Shown here piece after piece: positions 52,900 through 61,997 of a DNA stretch of 64,000 nucleotides. The notes below the pieces were generated by a model. That model was not told where the DNA came from. It ran no database searches and saw only the letters and a program-made list of their open reading frames with translations. The DNA comes from Bacillota bacterium (GTDB lineage: Bacteria; Bacillota; Bacilli; Paenibacillales; NBRC-103111), in contig JAEWIS010000023.1 in NCBI GenBank assembly GCA_023386955.1, positions 62,001 to 126,000 on the forward strand. The letters run 5' to 3'. Position numbers and translations under genes: made by a program. Positions within the stretch are counted from its first letter, which is position 1; every line of letters starts with the position of its first letter.

Positions 52900-54549
52900 A
52901 TGAGCAAAATGAAATGGGTACCCGTACTGCTGGCAGGAGCGGTCAGTGCGGGCTTATTGGCCGGCTGTAATGAGAAGGACAACGGAAGTGCAGCATCACC
53001 CTCCGCAGCAGCAAGCACTGCCAGTCCCGGCGCAAGCGCACCTGCCAGCACAGGGATTTTGGATGCAAACAACAAGTTTGCTCAGACGGTTACCCTGGAT
53101 ATCCCGGTATATGACCGGGCATTCGAGGGCTGGAATGTAGCGGACAACTATTACACCCGTTGGGTCCAGAAGGAATTCGGGGAGAAGCATAATGTGAAAG
53201 TGAATTTTGTGCCGATATCCAGAACCAATGAGGTCCGGGATTTCGAACAGCTGCTCTCTGCCGCCAAGGCGCCGGATATTATTTTCCACTATGATATGCC
53301 TCAAGCGTTGACCTATTACGGAGAAGAAGTCCTGCAGCCCCTTAAGCTGGACGAAATTCAGAAGTATGCCCCGACCTATTGGAAAAGCATGAGCAAAACC
53401 ATCGAGCAGTACGGCAATGTAGATAAGAAAAATATGTTCGTGTTCGCCAAGCGCCCCAACTACAGCAACTGGGTAGGCATTATCCGCAAGGATTGGGTGG
53501 AGAAGGTCGGTATGAAGGTAGAGGATCTTACCTCTCTGGAGAAATACAATGAGATGCTGGCCAAATGGAAGCAGGCCGGGCTGGGTGTTGGTGGAGCAGG
53601 TTTGACGCGGAACAATTTCAACTACAGCTTTGCATTCCGCGAGTGGCCCGTAGACGCCAAGAAGCACGCCCTGTATTCAGACCTGGCAGTAGCTGACTTC
53701 ACCTCTCCGGCAACGGAAGCGTGGCTGAAGAACCTGAACTATCAATATACCAACGGGCTTATTGACAAGGAATTTTACCTGCGGGATGATGACAACAAGC
53801 TAAAGGCGGAGTTTGTTGCAGGCAAAACCGGGACCTACGGGCTTTATCTCACTAGCAATTCCGATGTTTTCAATGCCACACTAAAGAATAATCCGGGAGC
53901 AACCTTCGCTGTTGTTCCGCCGGAAGCGGGAATCCCGAAGGGAGGCAAGGCACCGGGCCGTGCGGATTGGCCCTTTGGCCTGATCATGGGCATTAACCAC
54001 AAGTCCTCCGAGCAGGAGCGGGTGGCAGTTTGGCTGTACCTGGAATGGCTGAGCCAGCCCAAGAATTTGTTCTTCCTGCAGAATGGGGTGGAAGGCCAAA
54101 ACTATACGCTGGACGCCAACGGTCTGCCGAAGAAAACCCCCGATTTTAAGGGTGAATCCAAGCTGTCCAATAACAACAACAAGGACTATTGGGCTTTGGT
54201 TACCGAAATTGCCGAATTCTCCACTCCGGAGCTGACGGACAAGGCAAACCGGATCAACTGGACGGTGGCAGGGCAGGAGGGTTTAACCGACCAGCTGCTG
54301 AAAAACTGGAAGGACGGCGAGCAATACCGTATCCCCGATCCATTGTTCACTGTGGTGCTGAAAAAGGTCAGTGAGCACAAGGCCGACCTGAACGCCCTCT
54401 TCCAGGAGCTCTATCTGAAGATTGTCATGTCCCCGGCGGACCAGTTCGACAAGCAATATGCGGACGCCAAGAAGAAGTTCCTGGATGCAGGTTACCAGGA
54501 AATCCTGAATGAAAAGCAAAAGGCCATTGACGCCAATCAGTTCAGGTAA
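52900..54549 (+). CDS. Extracellular sugar-binding lipoprotein
   Basis: This 549-residue binding protein has a lipoprotein signal (VSAGLLAGCNEKD; acylated Cys at 22) and a Ser/Ala/Pro linker before the binding domain. The length and the sequence around WVGIIRKDWVEKVGMKVEDL match the LplA-type family that feeds LplB/YtcP permeases with oligosaccharides. The ATG at 52900 follows GGGGGAG; in-frame starts from 52786 run over the permease gene and lack a signal sequence. Substrate unknown; no glycoside hydrolase is adjacent. Confidence 0.92.
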   Translation: MSKMKWVPVLLAGAVSAGLLAGCNEKDNGSAASPSAAASTASPGASAPASTGILDANNKFAQTVTLDIPVYDRAFEGWNVADNYYTRWVQKEFGEKHNVKVNFVPISRTNEVRDFEQLLSAAKAPDIIFHYDMPQALTYYGEEVLQPLKLDEIQKYAPTYWKSMSKTIEQYGNVDKKNMFVFAKRPNYSNWVGIIRKDWVEKVGMKVEDLTSLEKYNEMLAKWKQAGLGVGGAGLTRNNFNYSFAFREWPVDAKKHALYSDLAVADFTSPATEAWLKNLNYQYTNGLIDKEFYLRDDDNKLKAEFVAGKTGTYGLYLTSNSDVFNATLKNNPGATFAVVPPEAGIPKGGKAPGRADWPFGLIMGINHKSSEQERVAVWLYLEWLSQPKNLFFLQNGVEGQNYTLDANGLPKKTPDFKGESKLSNNNNKDYWALVTEIAEFSTPELTDKANRINWTVAGQEGLTDQLLKNWKDGEQYRIPDPLFTVVLKKVSEHKADLNALFQELYLKIVMSPADQFDKQYADAKKKFLDAGYQEILNEKQKAIDANQFR

Positions 54550-54565
54550 AAACGGTAGGATGGAA

Positions 54566-54612
54566 GAAAAAGACAGTCACGGCTCCGGTTGGGGGCGTGG
54601 CTGTCTTTTTTG
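54566..54612 (+). terminator. Terminator of the sugar importer operon
   Basis: AAAAAGACAG (54567-54576) with CACG pairs with CGTG and CTGTCTTTTTT (54595-54611). Confidence 0.85.
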
Positions 54613-54616
54613 AATT

Positions 54617-55090
54617 TTATTCATAGGGTATGCTTCCAAGGTAATGGTTAATAAAATCCGTGGCAGCATTCATGGAACTGGGATGAAAGAATTCTGTAAA
54701 AGCTTCATTCCCTCCTATTCGTTGCAATTCCAACTGAAGGGCGACAGTGTCGTTGCTGTTGATAAGCAGATTATGGTCGATGCGGGGGAGATACCCTTTT
54801 GCATATGAAAGGACGGTATAACCCATTTGAAATTCTCCGTTAGAATGCAGAGAAGCTATGTCAGGTAAAGAAACACTGTGTGACCCTTCCCGGATTTCAA
54901 AAGCTTGCTTTGTTTCGTTAATAATGATTTTTCCTTCAGTAACTTCCTGGCCGGTAAGACTATCAATAAATGTAATATTCCAAGAACCGGTTTGATTATT
55001 GGTACTTACCTGAGGTTCATTTGTTTGTGAACACCCTACGATAAACAATGCCACACTAAAGATAAGTATAGATTTTCTTACGATGGCCAT
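54617..55090 (-). CDS. Small lipoprotein of unknown function
   Basis: This 157-residue protein has a lipoprotein signal (SVALFIVGCSQT; acylated Cys at 20) and a beta-rich domain that reads like a carboxypeptidase-regulatory or Ig-like fold (GSWNITFIDSLTGQEVTEGK). I do not recognise a family with certainty. It is A/T-rich compared with the importer genes. Upstream, TGACATGTCA is a perfect 10-bp palindrome at about 55103-55112. Confidence 0.75.
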   Translation of the reverse strand: MAIVRKSILIFSVALFIVGCSQTNEPQVSTNNQTGSWNITFIDSLTGQEVTEGKIIINETKQAFEIREGSHSVSLPDIASLHSNGEFQMGYTVLSYAKGYLPRIDHNLLINSNDTVALQLELQRIGGNEAFTEFFHPSSMNAATDFINHYLGSIPYE

Positions 55091-55157
55091 GCATCCCCTT
55101 TTGACATGTCATTTCGGTAGAAGTAAGAGTCAAAATAAAATCCAAGGTGACAGAACA

Positions 55158-55179
55158 AGAGCCGCACCCACGCGGCTCT
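55158..55179 (-). terminator. Terminator of the VOC-family gene
   Basis: AGAGCCGC (55158-55165) and GCGGCTCT (55172-55179) are perfect inverted arms; on the minus strand they are followed by TTGTTCTGT. Confidence 0.75.
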
Positions 55180-55211
55180 GTTAATTTCCATATAGTATTC
55201 TTTGTTTATCC

Positions 55212-55628
55212 TTAATCTTGTGCCGCATCCATGTTCATGTAGTTAATGGCCCACAGATGGCCGTCCAAGTCCACGAAGCCCCAATGATACATGGAGCCAT
55301 AGTCTTCCGGTTCAGCGTGCAATTTCCCGCCCAAGGAGACCGCGGTATTCACGATTTCATCGACCTTTTCCCGGCTCTCGAAGGCCAATGCGATCGTCAT
55401 CTGTGCATACTTGCTCGTATCGACGGATTCCTTCTCCGTAAGCGTATTAAAGAATGCTTGATTGATCAGCATGACCTGCAGGTTGTCGCCGATTACGATG
55501 GCTGCCGAATTCTCGTTGTCGGGGAATTGCGGGTTGAGCTCGAATCCGAGTCCGATGAAGAATGCCTTGGAGTGTTCTACGTTGTTTACGGGCAGATTGA
55601 TGCTCGTGAATGTGGACATTAATGCCAT
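55212..55628 (-). CDS. VOC (glyoxalase-like) family protein
   Basis: This 138-residue protein has the two beta-alpha-beta-beta-beta modules of the VOC fold (INLPVNNVEHSKAFFIGLGFEL; MYHWGFVDLDGHLWAINY). The closing DLDGHLWAI motif is common in the lactoylglutathione lyase-like group of small resistance or detoxification proteins; the substrate is unknown. The ATG at 55628 lies seven bases after GAGGTG; an in-frame start at 55649 precedes that site and is not preferred. Confidence 0.87.
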   Translation of the reverse strand: MALMSTFTSINLPVNNVEHSKAFFIGLGFELNPQFPDNENSAAIVIGDNLQVMLINQAFFNTLTEKESVDTSKYAQMTIALAFESREKVDEIVNTAVSLGGKLHAEPEDYGSMYHWGFVDLDGHLWAINYMNMDAAQD

Positions 55629-55718
55629 TTTTAAACACCTCGTCGTCAATTAGTTTGTTTTCATTGATCACTTCGTTTATTTAGACGAAAGCCGATCCGG
55701 GAATTCATCGGTCACGGA

Positions 55719-56531
55719 TCAATCCAACTCCACCCGATCCAGCCATTCCTGGATCAAGGCATTGAACAGCACCGGCTGTTCAACCTGCAGATTATGGCCG
55801 GCTGTATCCAAGGCTGAGAAGGTCGTCCGCGGATACTGCTGTAATACAGGCCAGGCATCGCGGTAACCTGTAGAGGTGTCCTGGCGGCCGGTCAGGAGCA
55901 GTCCCGGCTTATTGAAGGGGGATGTCTCCAGCGGGAACGTATAACCGTAGCGGGTTTTCACCCGTTCAAGAAACGCTCCGTCACTCAACCGGCATCCCGG
56001 TACAATATCCTCCATATACCGCTGCCAGGTGTAAGCATTCAGCACAGCTCCCATCTGGCAGTATTCATCGAAATCTTTTCCGCCTTGTGCCCGGACAAAG
56101 GCCTCATCCTGGCGCAGCACCTGGTGCTTAGGCAAATCCCGCTCGGCAAATTGAGGGACGATCATCGGGCAAATCAGTGCAACTCCGTCTATTTGATCCG
56201 GACGTTTCTGGACCATACCCCTGGCGATGTAACCGCCATAGGATTGTCCGGCTACGCAGTAGCGTTCCCCCGGCAGCAGTTGGTCCACTGTCGCCAGTAC
56301 CGCATCAAGCATGCCGTCGGAATCGGTGATGGTATTATAATTGCGGGTTAAACCCATACCCGGCAGATCCAGATAGATTCTCCGCCACCCGCTCCGTTGT
56401 AAGAACACAGGCTCCATGCAGCCCTTCATGATCTGATGGTCCACGCCGTAGCCGTGTATCAGCATAATGGGGCGTCCTTCTCCAATTTCCTCATAATACA
56501 TTTCCGCTTGAGGTGTTTGACAATAAGGCAT
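55719..56531 (-). CDS. Alpha/beta hydrolase
   Basis: This 270-residue enzyme has the oxyanion-hole motif HGYG, the nucleophile elbow GQSYGG and a late catalytic His in TAGHNLQVE. It is of the size and type of small-molecule esterases and peroxidase-like hydrolases. No signal peptide, so it is cytoplasmic. The start follows AAGGAGAG. It is one of five unrelated minus-strand genes here and does not appear cotranscribed with its neighbours. Confidence 0.88.
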   Translation of the reverse strand: MPYCQTPQAEMYYEEIGEGRPIMLIHGYGVDHQIMKGCMEPVFLQRSGWRRIYLDLPGMGLTRNYNTITDSDGMLDAVLATVDQLLPGERYCVAGQSYGGYIARGMVQKRPDQIDGVALICPMIVPQFAERDLPKHQVLRQDEAFVRAQGGKDFDEYCQMGAVLNAYTWQRYMEDIVPGCRLSDGAFLERVKTRYGYTFPLETSPFNKPGLLLTGRQDTSTGYRDAWPVLQQYPRTTFSALDTAGHNLQVEQPVLFNALIQEWLDRVELD

Positions 56532-56654
56532 GTCCGGACTCTCCTTCGCATCCCGTAAGAACTAATGTTCCTACAACATTACCATAACCAGGAAAAAAAG
56601 AAAAGAGGGTTTTCCCTGTACCCGGGGAATCATCTCGTCACTTCTGGGGGAGTT

Positions 56655-57572
56655 TTAGCGTTTCACCGCATGGATATAGTGGATGGTTTCGAAGGCGGAC
56701 AGCTCGTCCGTCCGGTTGGCGAAGTATCGCTCCTGGATGGCAGCAGGGGACAGATGCTCGTAAATATGCAGCCCCGCCTCCTCCAGCAGCTTCTCCAATT
56801 CCTCATAGGCATAACAAGCCTTCATCGGCTCGCCGGCAGTAGCCGCCATATGAACCATGTTCTCTACCCGGTTGGATCTGCCTTTTGTGTCGAAGAGGGT
56901 TTCATCCGCATAATCGAAAACAATGGAGCTGCCTGCCGGAGCGTCGGCGAACAATTGCTGGAGCAGCCCCTTCATATCCGCCTTCGTTAGATAATAGGAT
57001 ACGCCCAACAGACTGAAAAAGGTTTGACGGCTAGGGTTAAACCCTTCCGCCAGCAGCGCCGGATAGAAAGCAGCACCGGTAAAATCAGCAGGAACCCAAT
57101 GCCGATTGGCAGGAGCGGTGAGCTCTGCGCGGGACAGCCTTTGTTTCTTGAATTCCTGTGCGGTTGGAAGGTCCAACTCGAAAATGTCCAAGCAATCTTT
57201 CAGCTCCGGATGCCGGAAGGAGAAGGTATCCAGTCCCGCGCCTAGAATAACATACTGGTTAACACCCAACACGAGCTCATGAAGCAGAACGCCCTCACAA
57301 TAGGCAGCACGCGCCAGAGGAGTGGGAGAAAGGTGAACCTGGGTGATCCATTGTAATTTTTGCTCCGGGGTATCAAGAACCGACTGATCTGTTTCCTTGC
57401 AGAAAAAGGAAAAACCCTGAACCATGTGCCCGCTTATCTGGGCGAATTCCTCCTGGGAGATAAGCTCCTTGGCAAGATAGTCATCGAAAATCTTCGGAGA
57501 ATCATACTGACTGTGATACGCCCGCCCAAAAGCGGCGATAAGGGCAGTTAATCCGGACTCTTTTTGCGGCAT
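56655..57572 (-). CDS. Class I SAM-dependent methyltransferase (LCMT-like)
   Basis: This 305-residue protein has the SAM-binding motif VILGAGLDTFSFR followed by the acidic FELDLP, which places it in the leucine carboxyl methyltransferase-like family found widely in actinobacteria and Bacillales. Polyketide or small carboxylate methylation is known in the family; the substrate is unknown here. The start follows GGAGG. A striking palindromic terminator lies just upstream. Confidence 0.88.
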   Translation of the reverse strand: MPQKESGLTALIAAFGRAYHSQYDSPKIFDDYLAKELISQEEFAQISGHMVQGFSFFCKETDQSVLDTPEQKLQWITQVHLSPTPLARAAYCEGVLLHELVLGVNQYVILGAGLDTFSFRHPELKDCLDIFELDLPTAQEFKKQRLSRAELTAPANRHWVPADFTGAAFYPALLAEGFNPSRQTFFSLLGVSYYLTKADMKGLLQQLFADAPAGSSIVFDYADETLFDTKGRSNRVENMVHMAATAGEPMKACYAYEELEKLLEEAGLHIYEHLSPAAIQERYFANRTDELSAFETIHYIHAVKR

Positions 57573-57591
57573 ACATCCGCCTCCATAAACA

Positions 57592-57624
57592 AATAAGATT
57601 CCCCCTGGCCAGGAGAATCTTATT
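57592..57624. terminator. Strong palindromic stem-loop between methyltransferase and reductase genes
   Basis: AATAAGATTC (57592-57601) and GAATCTTATT (57615-57624) are perfect 10-bp arms, and the loop itself contains the palindrome CCTGGCCAGG. It lies 60 bases past the stop of the reductase gene on the minus strand, so a terminator is the simplest reading. Confidence 0.7.
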
Positions 57625-57680
57625 ATAAACCGAAAGCTATAATATGTAAATTATAGCATAAAAACACTATTTTGTCAATA

Positions 57681-58259
57681 TCAATTTTCGCTGAGTTGCT
57701 CCAATTCATAGCGGGTGGCGATAACACCCGACTTGAATGTTCGGCTCGACAGCAGCTTAAGCTTAATTTTCTCACAGCCTTCGAATACGGTTTTTCCGCC
57801 GCCCAGGACCACCGGACAGATGGTAAGCCAGAATTCGTCAATCAAACCCAGCTCCAGCAGTGTTTTCGCCGCTCCCGGACTGCCGAAGATCACCAGATTT
57901 TTGCCGGACTGCTCCTTAAGCGACTTCATCTGCTCCGCAATATTGTCCTTGATCAGCATAGTATTGTTCCATTCCGTCTTGTCCATTGTACCTGAGATGA
58001 CGATCTTCTTGACATCCTGCAGCCATTGGGCATGCTCCAAATCATGCTTTGATGCATTCGGTTCGTTCAGCACCGAGGGCCAATAACCCTCCATCATCCG
58101 GTATGTTGTGCGTCCGTAAACGGGGGAGCCGACTTCGGCTACAACCTCTTCGGCGTATGCTTCGAGTTCCTCGTTATACGGAATCCAATCCAGTCCACCG
58201 TTTGAATCCGACGCATACCCGTCCAATGACACATGCATGAACAAGACAAGCTTCCCCAT
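57681..58259 (-). CDS. Dihydrofolate reductase / RibD C-terminal-like protein
   Basis: This 192-residue protein has the family marks VLFMHVSLDGYASDS at the N-terminus, a GRTTYRMMEGYWP helix and NLVIFGSPGAAKTLLELGL. Proteins of this group (YwjB and relatives) use a DHFR-like NADPH fold; their substrates are mostly unknown and they do not replace FolA. The ATG follows GGAGGAG. Divergent from the ECF sigma factor gene. Confidence 0.87.
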   Translation of the reverse strand: MGKLVLFMHVSLDGYASDSNGGLDWIPYNEELEAYAEEVVAEVGSPVYGRTTYRMMEGYWPSVLNEPNASKHDLEHAQWLQDVKKIVISGTMDKTEWNNTMLIKDNIAEQMKSLKEQSGKNLVIFGSPGAAKTLLELGLIDEFWLTICPVVLGGGKTVFEGCEKIKLKLLSSRTFKSGVIATRYELEQLSEN

Positions 58260-58424
58260 ATACGATTCTCCTCCAATATAAAATGTATTGTATCGCCTTT
58301 GGCCAACGATCAGGCTCTCTCAAGTTTACTATAAACCATCGTATAACGTTAAGTTTCATGTAAAATACTTCTGTTTTGTAACGAAACTCTCACAACCGGG
58401 TCTTATCCATAAGGTGGTGAACAT

Positions 58425-58928
58425 GTGGCCGATGTAGAGCAGATTTATGAGCAATATTTTCAGGATGTGTATCTGTTTGCGCTATCCCTATGCAGAGACC
58501 GGCAGCTTGCGGAGGAGATCACACAGGAAACCTTTGTGAAAGCAGTAAAAAGCATAGACCAGTTTAAGGGTCAATGCAAAATCAGCGTTTGGCTGTGCCA
58601 AATTGCAAAAAATACGTACTTCAAGCATATGGACAAACAAAAGCGCCTCCACCTAAGTGATCCTCCTGAGAAGATTTCCGAAAAAATGGGGGGCGGCAGC
58701 TTGTCCATTGAGCAAGGCCTGATCGACAAAACGGAAGCCTTGCGGATTCATAAGCTGCTGCACAGTTTGAAGGAGCCCTATAAAGAGGTCTTTACCCTGA
58801 GAGTTTTCGGGGAACTGTCGTTTCTGCACATCGGGGAGGTTTTCAGCAAAACGGAAAGCTGGGCCAGAGTCACCTTCCACCGCGCACGGAATATGATCCA
58901 AGACCTGATAAGGGAGGAAAACCAATGA
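58425..58928 (+). CDS. ECF-type RNA polymerase sigma factor
   Basis: This 167-residue sigma factor has region 2 (YFQDVYLFALSLCRDRQLAE, then ITQETFVKAVKSID) and region 4 (LRVFGELSFLHIGEVFSKTE, then WARVTFHRARNMI). The GTG start at 58425 follows AAGGTGG. The anti-sigma gene overlaps its stop by four bases. Upstream, GTAAC (58379-58383) with a GGTC about 16 bases later is a weak match to an ECF promoter, which would mean autoregulation. A TAACGAAACT decamer here recurs at 61768-61777. Confidence 0.92.
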   Translation: MADVEQIYEQYFQDVYLFALSLCRDRQLAEEITQETFVKAVKSIDQFKGQCKISVWLCQIAKNTYFKHMDKQKRLHLSDPPEKISEKMGGGSLSIEQGLIDKTEALRIHKLLHSLKEPYKEVFTLRVFGELSFLHIGEVFSKTESWARVTFHRARNMIQDLIREENQ

Positions 58929-59656
58929 GTAAGCTGTCATGTGAGATTGTCCAGGATTTGCTGCCGCTATACCATGATGAAGTATGCAGTCCGGAGACCA
59001 GAGCATCCATTGAAGCCCACTTGGCTGATTGCGAACACTGTAAGGCCGCTCTGCAGAAGCTCAGGCAAAACAGTAGCCTGCCTTTTGAGGTCTTCAGGGA
59101 AAACAAACAGGAAAGCGCCGCGCTGGTAAGCTTCAAGGGATATTGGAAACGCTCCAAGGCCGTCTCCTTTGCCAAAGGCCTGCTTGTGGCCACTGTCATA
59201 TGCACCGTTATTATTACGGGATATTACGGTTTATGTCGTTGGAACAGTACGGAGGTTCCTTCCAGTGTCATAAAGATTACAGATGTAAGCCTGATGAAGG
59301 ACGGGAGAATCGCCTATCATGTAAAATTGACAGACGGATACCGGGTGAATCAGATATCCGGCAGAATGGGAGATGACGGAATCCTGTACATGACTCCCAA
59401 ACGGCCGGTGATCAAATCCAAAGCAGACGCGGAGCGTGGCCTGGCGAATGGATATACCGCCATTAATCTTGAACAATTTAACGCCAACCGTTCCAGCTCC
59501 GCCCCCAAGGTTAAAGCGATTTATTATGGGGCGAAAAAAGACAACCCCATTCTGCTCTGGGAGCAGGGAATGGAGCTGCCTCCTTCAAGTGCTGCTGTTG
59601 AAGCCCAGCTGCAGGTTGGGACTAGAGAGCTTCCTCCGGGTCCTCCCGGAAAGTAA
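58925..59656 (+). CDS. Anti-sigma factor with zinc-finger motif
   Basis: This 243-residue membrane protein has an N-terminal anti-sigma domain with the HLADCEHC motif (H-x3-C-x2-C, usual zinc ligands), one span (about 82-104, LLVATVICTVIITGYYGLC) and an outside domain of about 140 residues. It should hold the sigma factor at the membrane until an envelope signal acts. The ATGA overlap with the sigma gene shows coupling. Its 3' end overlaps the convergent beta-propeller gene by 35 bases, an unusual tail-to-tail overlap. Confidence 0.88.
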   Translation: MSKLSCEIVQDLLPLYHDEVCSPETRASIEAHLADCEHCKAALQKLRQNSSLPFEVFRENKQESAALVSFKGYWKRSKAVSFAKGLLVATVICTVIITGYYGLCRWNSTEVPSSVIKITDVSLMKDGRIAYHVKLTDGYRVNQISGRMGDDGILYMTPKRPVIKSKADAERGLANGYTAINLEQFNANRSSSAPKVKAIYYGAKKDNPILLWEQGMELPPSSAAVEAQLQVGTRELPPGPPGK

Positions 59657-61664
59657 GATAAGACTCGTCCGGGAAGGAATATTCGCCCCGGTAGTTGGAT
59701 GCGTTGTGGTGGGGGTATTTCACTGGAGCATATACCTCCGCCAGCGGCGCATCCGCCTGGGTGTAAATGAACATCCGTTTGTAATTCCATACCACAATTT
59801 CGTCCCGGGCGTCGTGGCACAGGTCAATGGCTTCGCAGCACAGTACCGGATGCCCGTCATCCGGGAAACGTACCGCCTGCACACCTTCCCCGTTGATCAA
59901 CCCGCCGCGCTCCACATCCGCATTCAGGAGGATCAGGTCGGAGCCGTCGCCCTTCCAGTTTACCGGGGTGAGCAGGTTGCCGTTTAATTCATTCTCCATC
60001 TCCCAGAGCGGGTTACCGAAGCAATCATACATGTAAATCACTCCCTGATGGCCCCAGAAGTTGCTCACCACCAGCTCAAAACCCTCCCGGTCCGGGTAGA
60101 AATTCCCCACGCTGACCCGCTGGGCATGGCCGATGTAATCCCGCTTTACAATATTACCCTGAAAATCCCCGATGAAAAAACCCTCGGTTCCCGATACACA
60201 GGCGAAATACCCCTTGTCGCTGCCCGCCATAAACTTGCCCGCTACAATTTCATCCGTGTGGTCAGCGCTGATGGGATAGGTCCAGATAGGCTTGCCGCGG
60301 GAATCTAACAGCGTATACCCGCATAACAGCTCGTCCCGGCCGTCGCCGTTTATATCCAGAGCTAACGGGAAGTGGCCGGTATTTTTGTCGCTTTTGTACT
60401 TCCACAGCAGGTTCAGATCGGCATCCAGGGCATAGACCCGGCAGTAACGGTCCTTAATCAGGATATCCGAAGGGCACTCCTTGCCGGAGAAATTGGCAAT
60501 GCGGATGCCGTCCGGGTTGATCCGGTCAAAGGCATAGAGTTGGTAGGGTACCCCGAACAGGGTGGTGTCGTCATCATCGGAGAGAGGCGTTTTGACGCTT
60601 TTTTTGACTTCTCCCGTCCGGCCGTCAAGGATCAGAAGCTCGAAGTTCAAGGCGGTAATCACCTCATCCACGCCGTCGCCGTCAATATCGTAGACCTGGA
60701 GAGGCAGGTCGGCTGATATTTTCCCCAGCTTATCCGCCTGGTCGGAGGGGGTCCCCCGCTGCCAGAGCACATTCCCTTCCAGATCGATAGCCGTGAGGCA
60801 GCTGATATGGGCGTAGGCGTCACGGTTGACCCGTTTTTGCGCCTGGGCCAGCACGATAAACCATTCGCCGGAGCCATTCAGGTGACCAAAGCGGATTTGG
60901 CGGCTGGTACCGAAGCTTTGCAGGTCAATGGTTTTCCACAGCTTCATAGCCGGATACTGCTGTTGAAGGAGGGCAGCTTTTTGCTGCTCGGCGGTTTCCT
61001 TATTCTCAATATCCTTCAAGGTGTCCTGACAAACCTCCACACGCACATCCGTAAATTGGGTGGGGCAGTCCGCGGTAATCCCGATTTTACCGCCGCGGGC
61101 AACGAGAGGGGAGGAGTAGCTCAGCACTTTGCTGCCGTTAATACGGGCCTCCACCGTATCGCCATTGCAGTCGATTTCCAGGGTATAATACGTGTCGCAG
61201 TTATGCGGGTAAGGTGCTTTGGCCAGAATCTCCACTTCTTCCTTGTGACGGTAAGCCAACACAACCTCGTCCTGCTCCAGCACAAAAACCAGTGTATTGA
61301 TGCTGTTCTGCATACAGAAGGCGAGCCCGGCGCTGCCTTTGGTGGAGAGGCGCCTCAAGACGGTCTGCAGCCGGTAGCTGTGCCAGGCGGTTTTGCCCGT
61401 TTGGAGCGTGGGGAAAATCCGGTGGGGCCGGTTTTTTTCGATACGCATCTGCTCCATGTAGTGTTTGCCTCCGGCCTCGGTGATGATCCAGGACGGTCCG
61501 GTGCCGTTGTAGGCATAGCTGCAAATCTGGTCGGTCCAGGCCCCGTGCTCCCCCGGGTCGGTGACATATTGGTACTCGCCCATGGCGGAATGATCGCGGT
61601 CATACGGGAATTCCCCGATGGCAAAGCCGGCGAAATCGTCTGTGAATAACGTAACGTTCTTCAT
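59622..61664 (-). CDS. Beta-propeller protein with concanavalin-like N-terminal domain, no signal peptide
   Basis: This is a protein of about 680 residues. The first 220 residues are a jelly-roll similar to laminin-G or lectin folds (LEIDCNGDTVEARINGSKVL, SPLVARGGKIGITADC). Residues about 250-660 form a repeat-rich beta-propeller with calcium loops of the FG-GAP type (DIDGDGVDEVI, DINGDGRDELL). The ATG at 61664 has GGGGAAGG upstream; one at 61685 is in frame. No signal peptide or anchor is seen, although such folds are usually extracellular. The architecture recalls the propeller of rhamnogalacturonan lyases but no catalytic residues are recognised. It is divergent from a secreted CBM9-like gene and may act on products it releases, if both work on the same glycan. 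Confidence 0.75.
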   Translation of the reverse strand: MKNVTLFTDDFAGFAIGEFPYDRDHSAMGEYQYVTDPGEHGAWTDQICSYAYNGTGPSWIITEAGGKHYMEQMRIEKNRPHRIFPTLQTGKTAWHSYRLQTVLRRLSTKGSAGLAFCMQNSINTLVFVLEQDEVVLAYRHKEEVEILAKAPYPHNCDTYYTLEIDCNGDTVEARINGSKVLSYSSPLVARGGKIGITADCPTQFTDVRVEVCQDTLKDIENKETAEQQKAALLQQQYPAMKLWKTIDLQSFGTSRQIRFGHLNGSGEWFIVLAQAQKRVNRDAYAHISCLTAIDLEGNVLWQRGTPSDQADKLGKISADLPLQVYDIDGDGVDEVITALNFELLILDGRTGEVKKSVKTPLSDDDDTTLFGVPYQLYAFDRINPDGIRIANFSGKECPSDILIKDRYCRVYALDADLNLLWKYKSDKNTGHFPLALDINGDGRDELLCGYTLLDSRGKPIWTYPISADHTDEIVAGKFMAGSDKGYFACVSGTEGFFIGDFQGNIVKRDYIGHAQRVSVGNFYPDREGFELVVSNFWGHQGVIYMYDCFGNPLWEMENELNGNLLTPVNWKGDGSDLILLNADVERGGLINGEGVQAVRFPDDGHPVLCCEAIDLCHDARDEIVVWNYKRMFIYTQADAPLAEVYAPVKYPHHNASNYRGEYSFPDESYLTFREDPEEAL

Positions 61665-61765
61665 ATTCCTTCCCCTTCCAGTCAAGAAAATTGAAGTTAA
61701 AGCGGTTTCCTGGTTAAATCATACACCAAATTATATCTAGATAGTAGATTTTTCTACCCCTACCA

Positions 61766-61818
61766 GCTAACGAAACTGTGACACGTGGAGCCAAATGGCG
61801 CTCCATAGATTCGTTAAA
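61766..61818. promoter_or_regulatory. Nested inverted repeat in the divergent control region
   Basis: Outer arms TAACGAA (61768-61774) and TTCGTTA (61810-61816) enclose inner arms TGGAGC (61786-61791) and GCTCCA (61800-61805). The left outer arm begins the decamer TAACGAAACT that is also present before the ECF sigma gene. Confidence 0.45.
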
Positions 61819-61924
61819 GCTTGCATCTTAACAAGGAATTCAAATTGTGTTGATCAAGCGTTAACAAACCGGTGCTAAAGTGTAACCGTAAGGAACAACT
61901 GAATACGGGGTACGAGACGAGGAG

Positions 61925-61997
61925 AATACCCTGATTATGCGCCTGACGGACGTGCGTGAATTTGTGCCGTGCCGGGTGGATAAGGGGTATTTTTTTG
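61925..61997 (+). promoter_or_regulatory. Possible leader attenuator before the CBM9-like gene
   Basis: AATACCC (61925-61931) pairs with GGGTATT (61985-61991) and continues into TTTTTTG. The 53-base loop is G/C-rich and can fold internally (CGGAC with GTGCCG). A T run directly after the stem and 26 bases before the start codon suggests transcription attenuation, but no known riboswitch motif was recognised. Confidence 0.35.
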
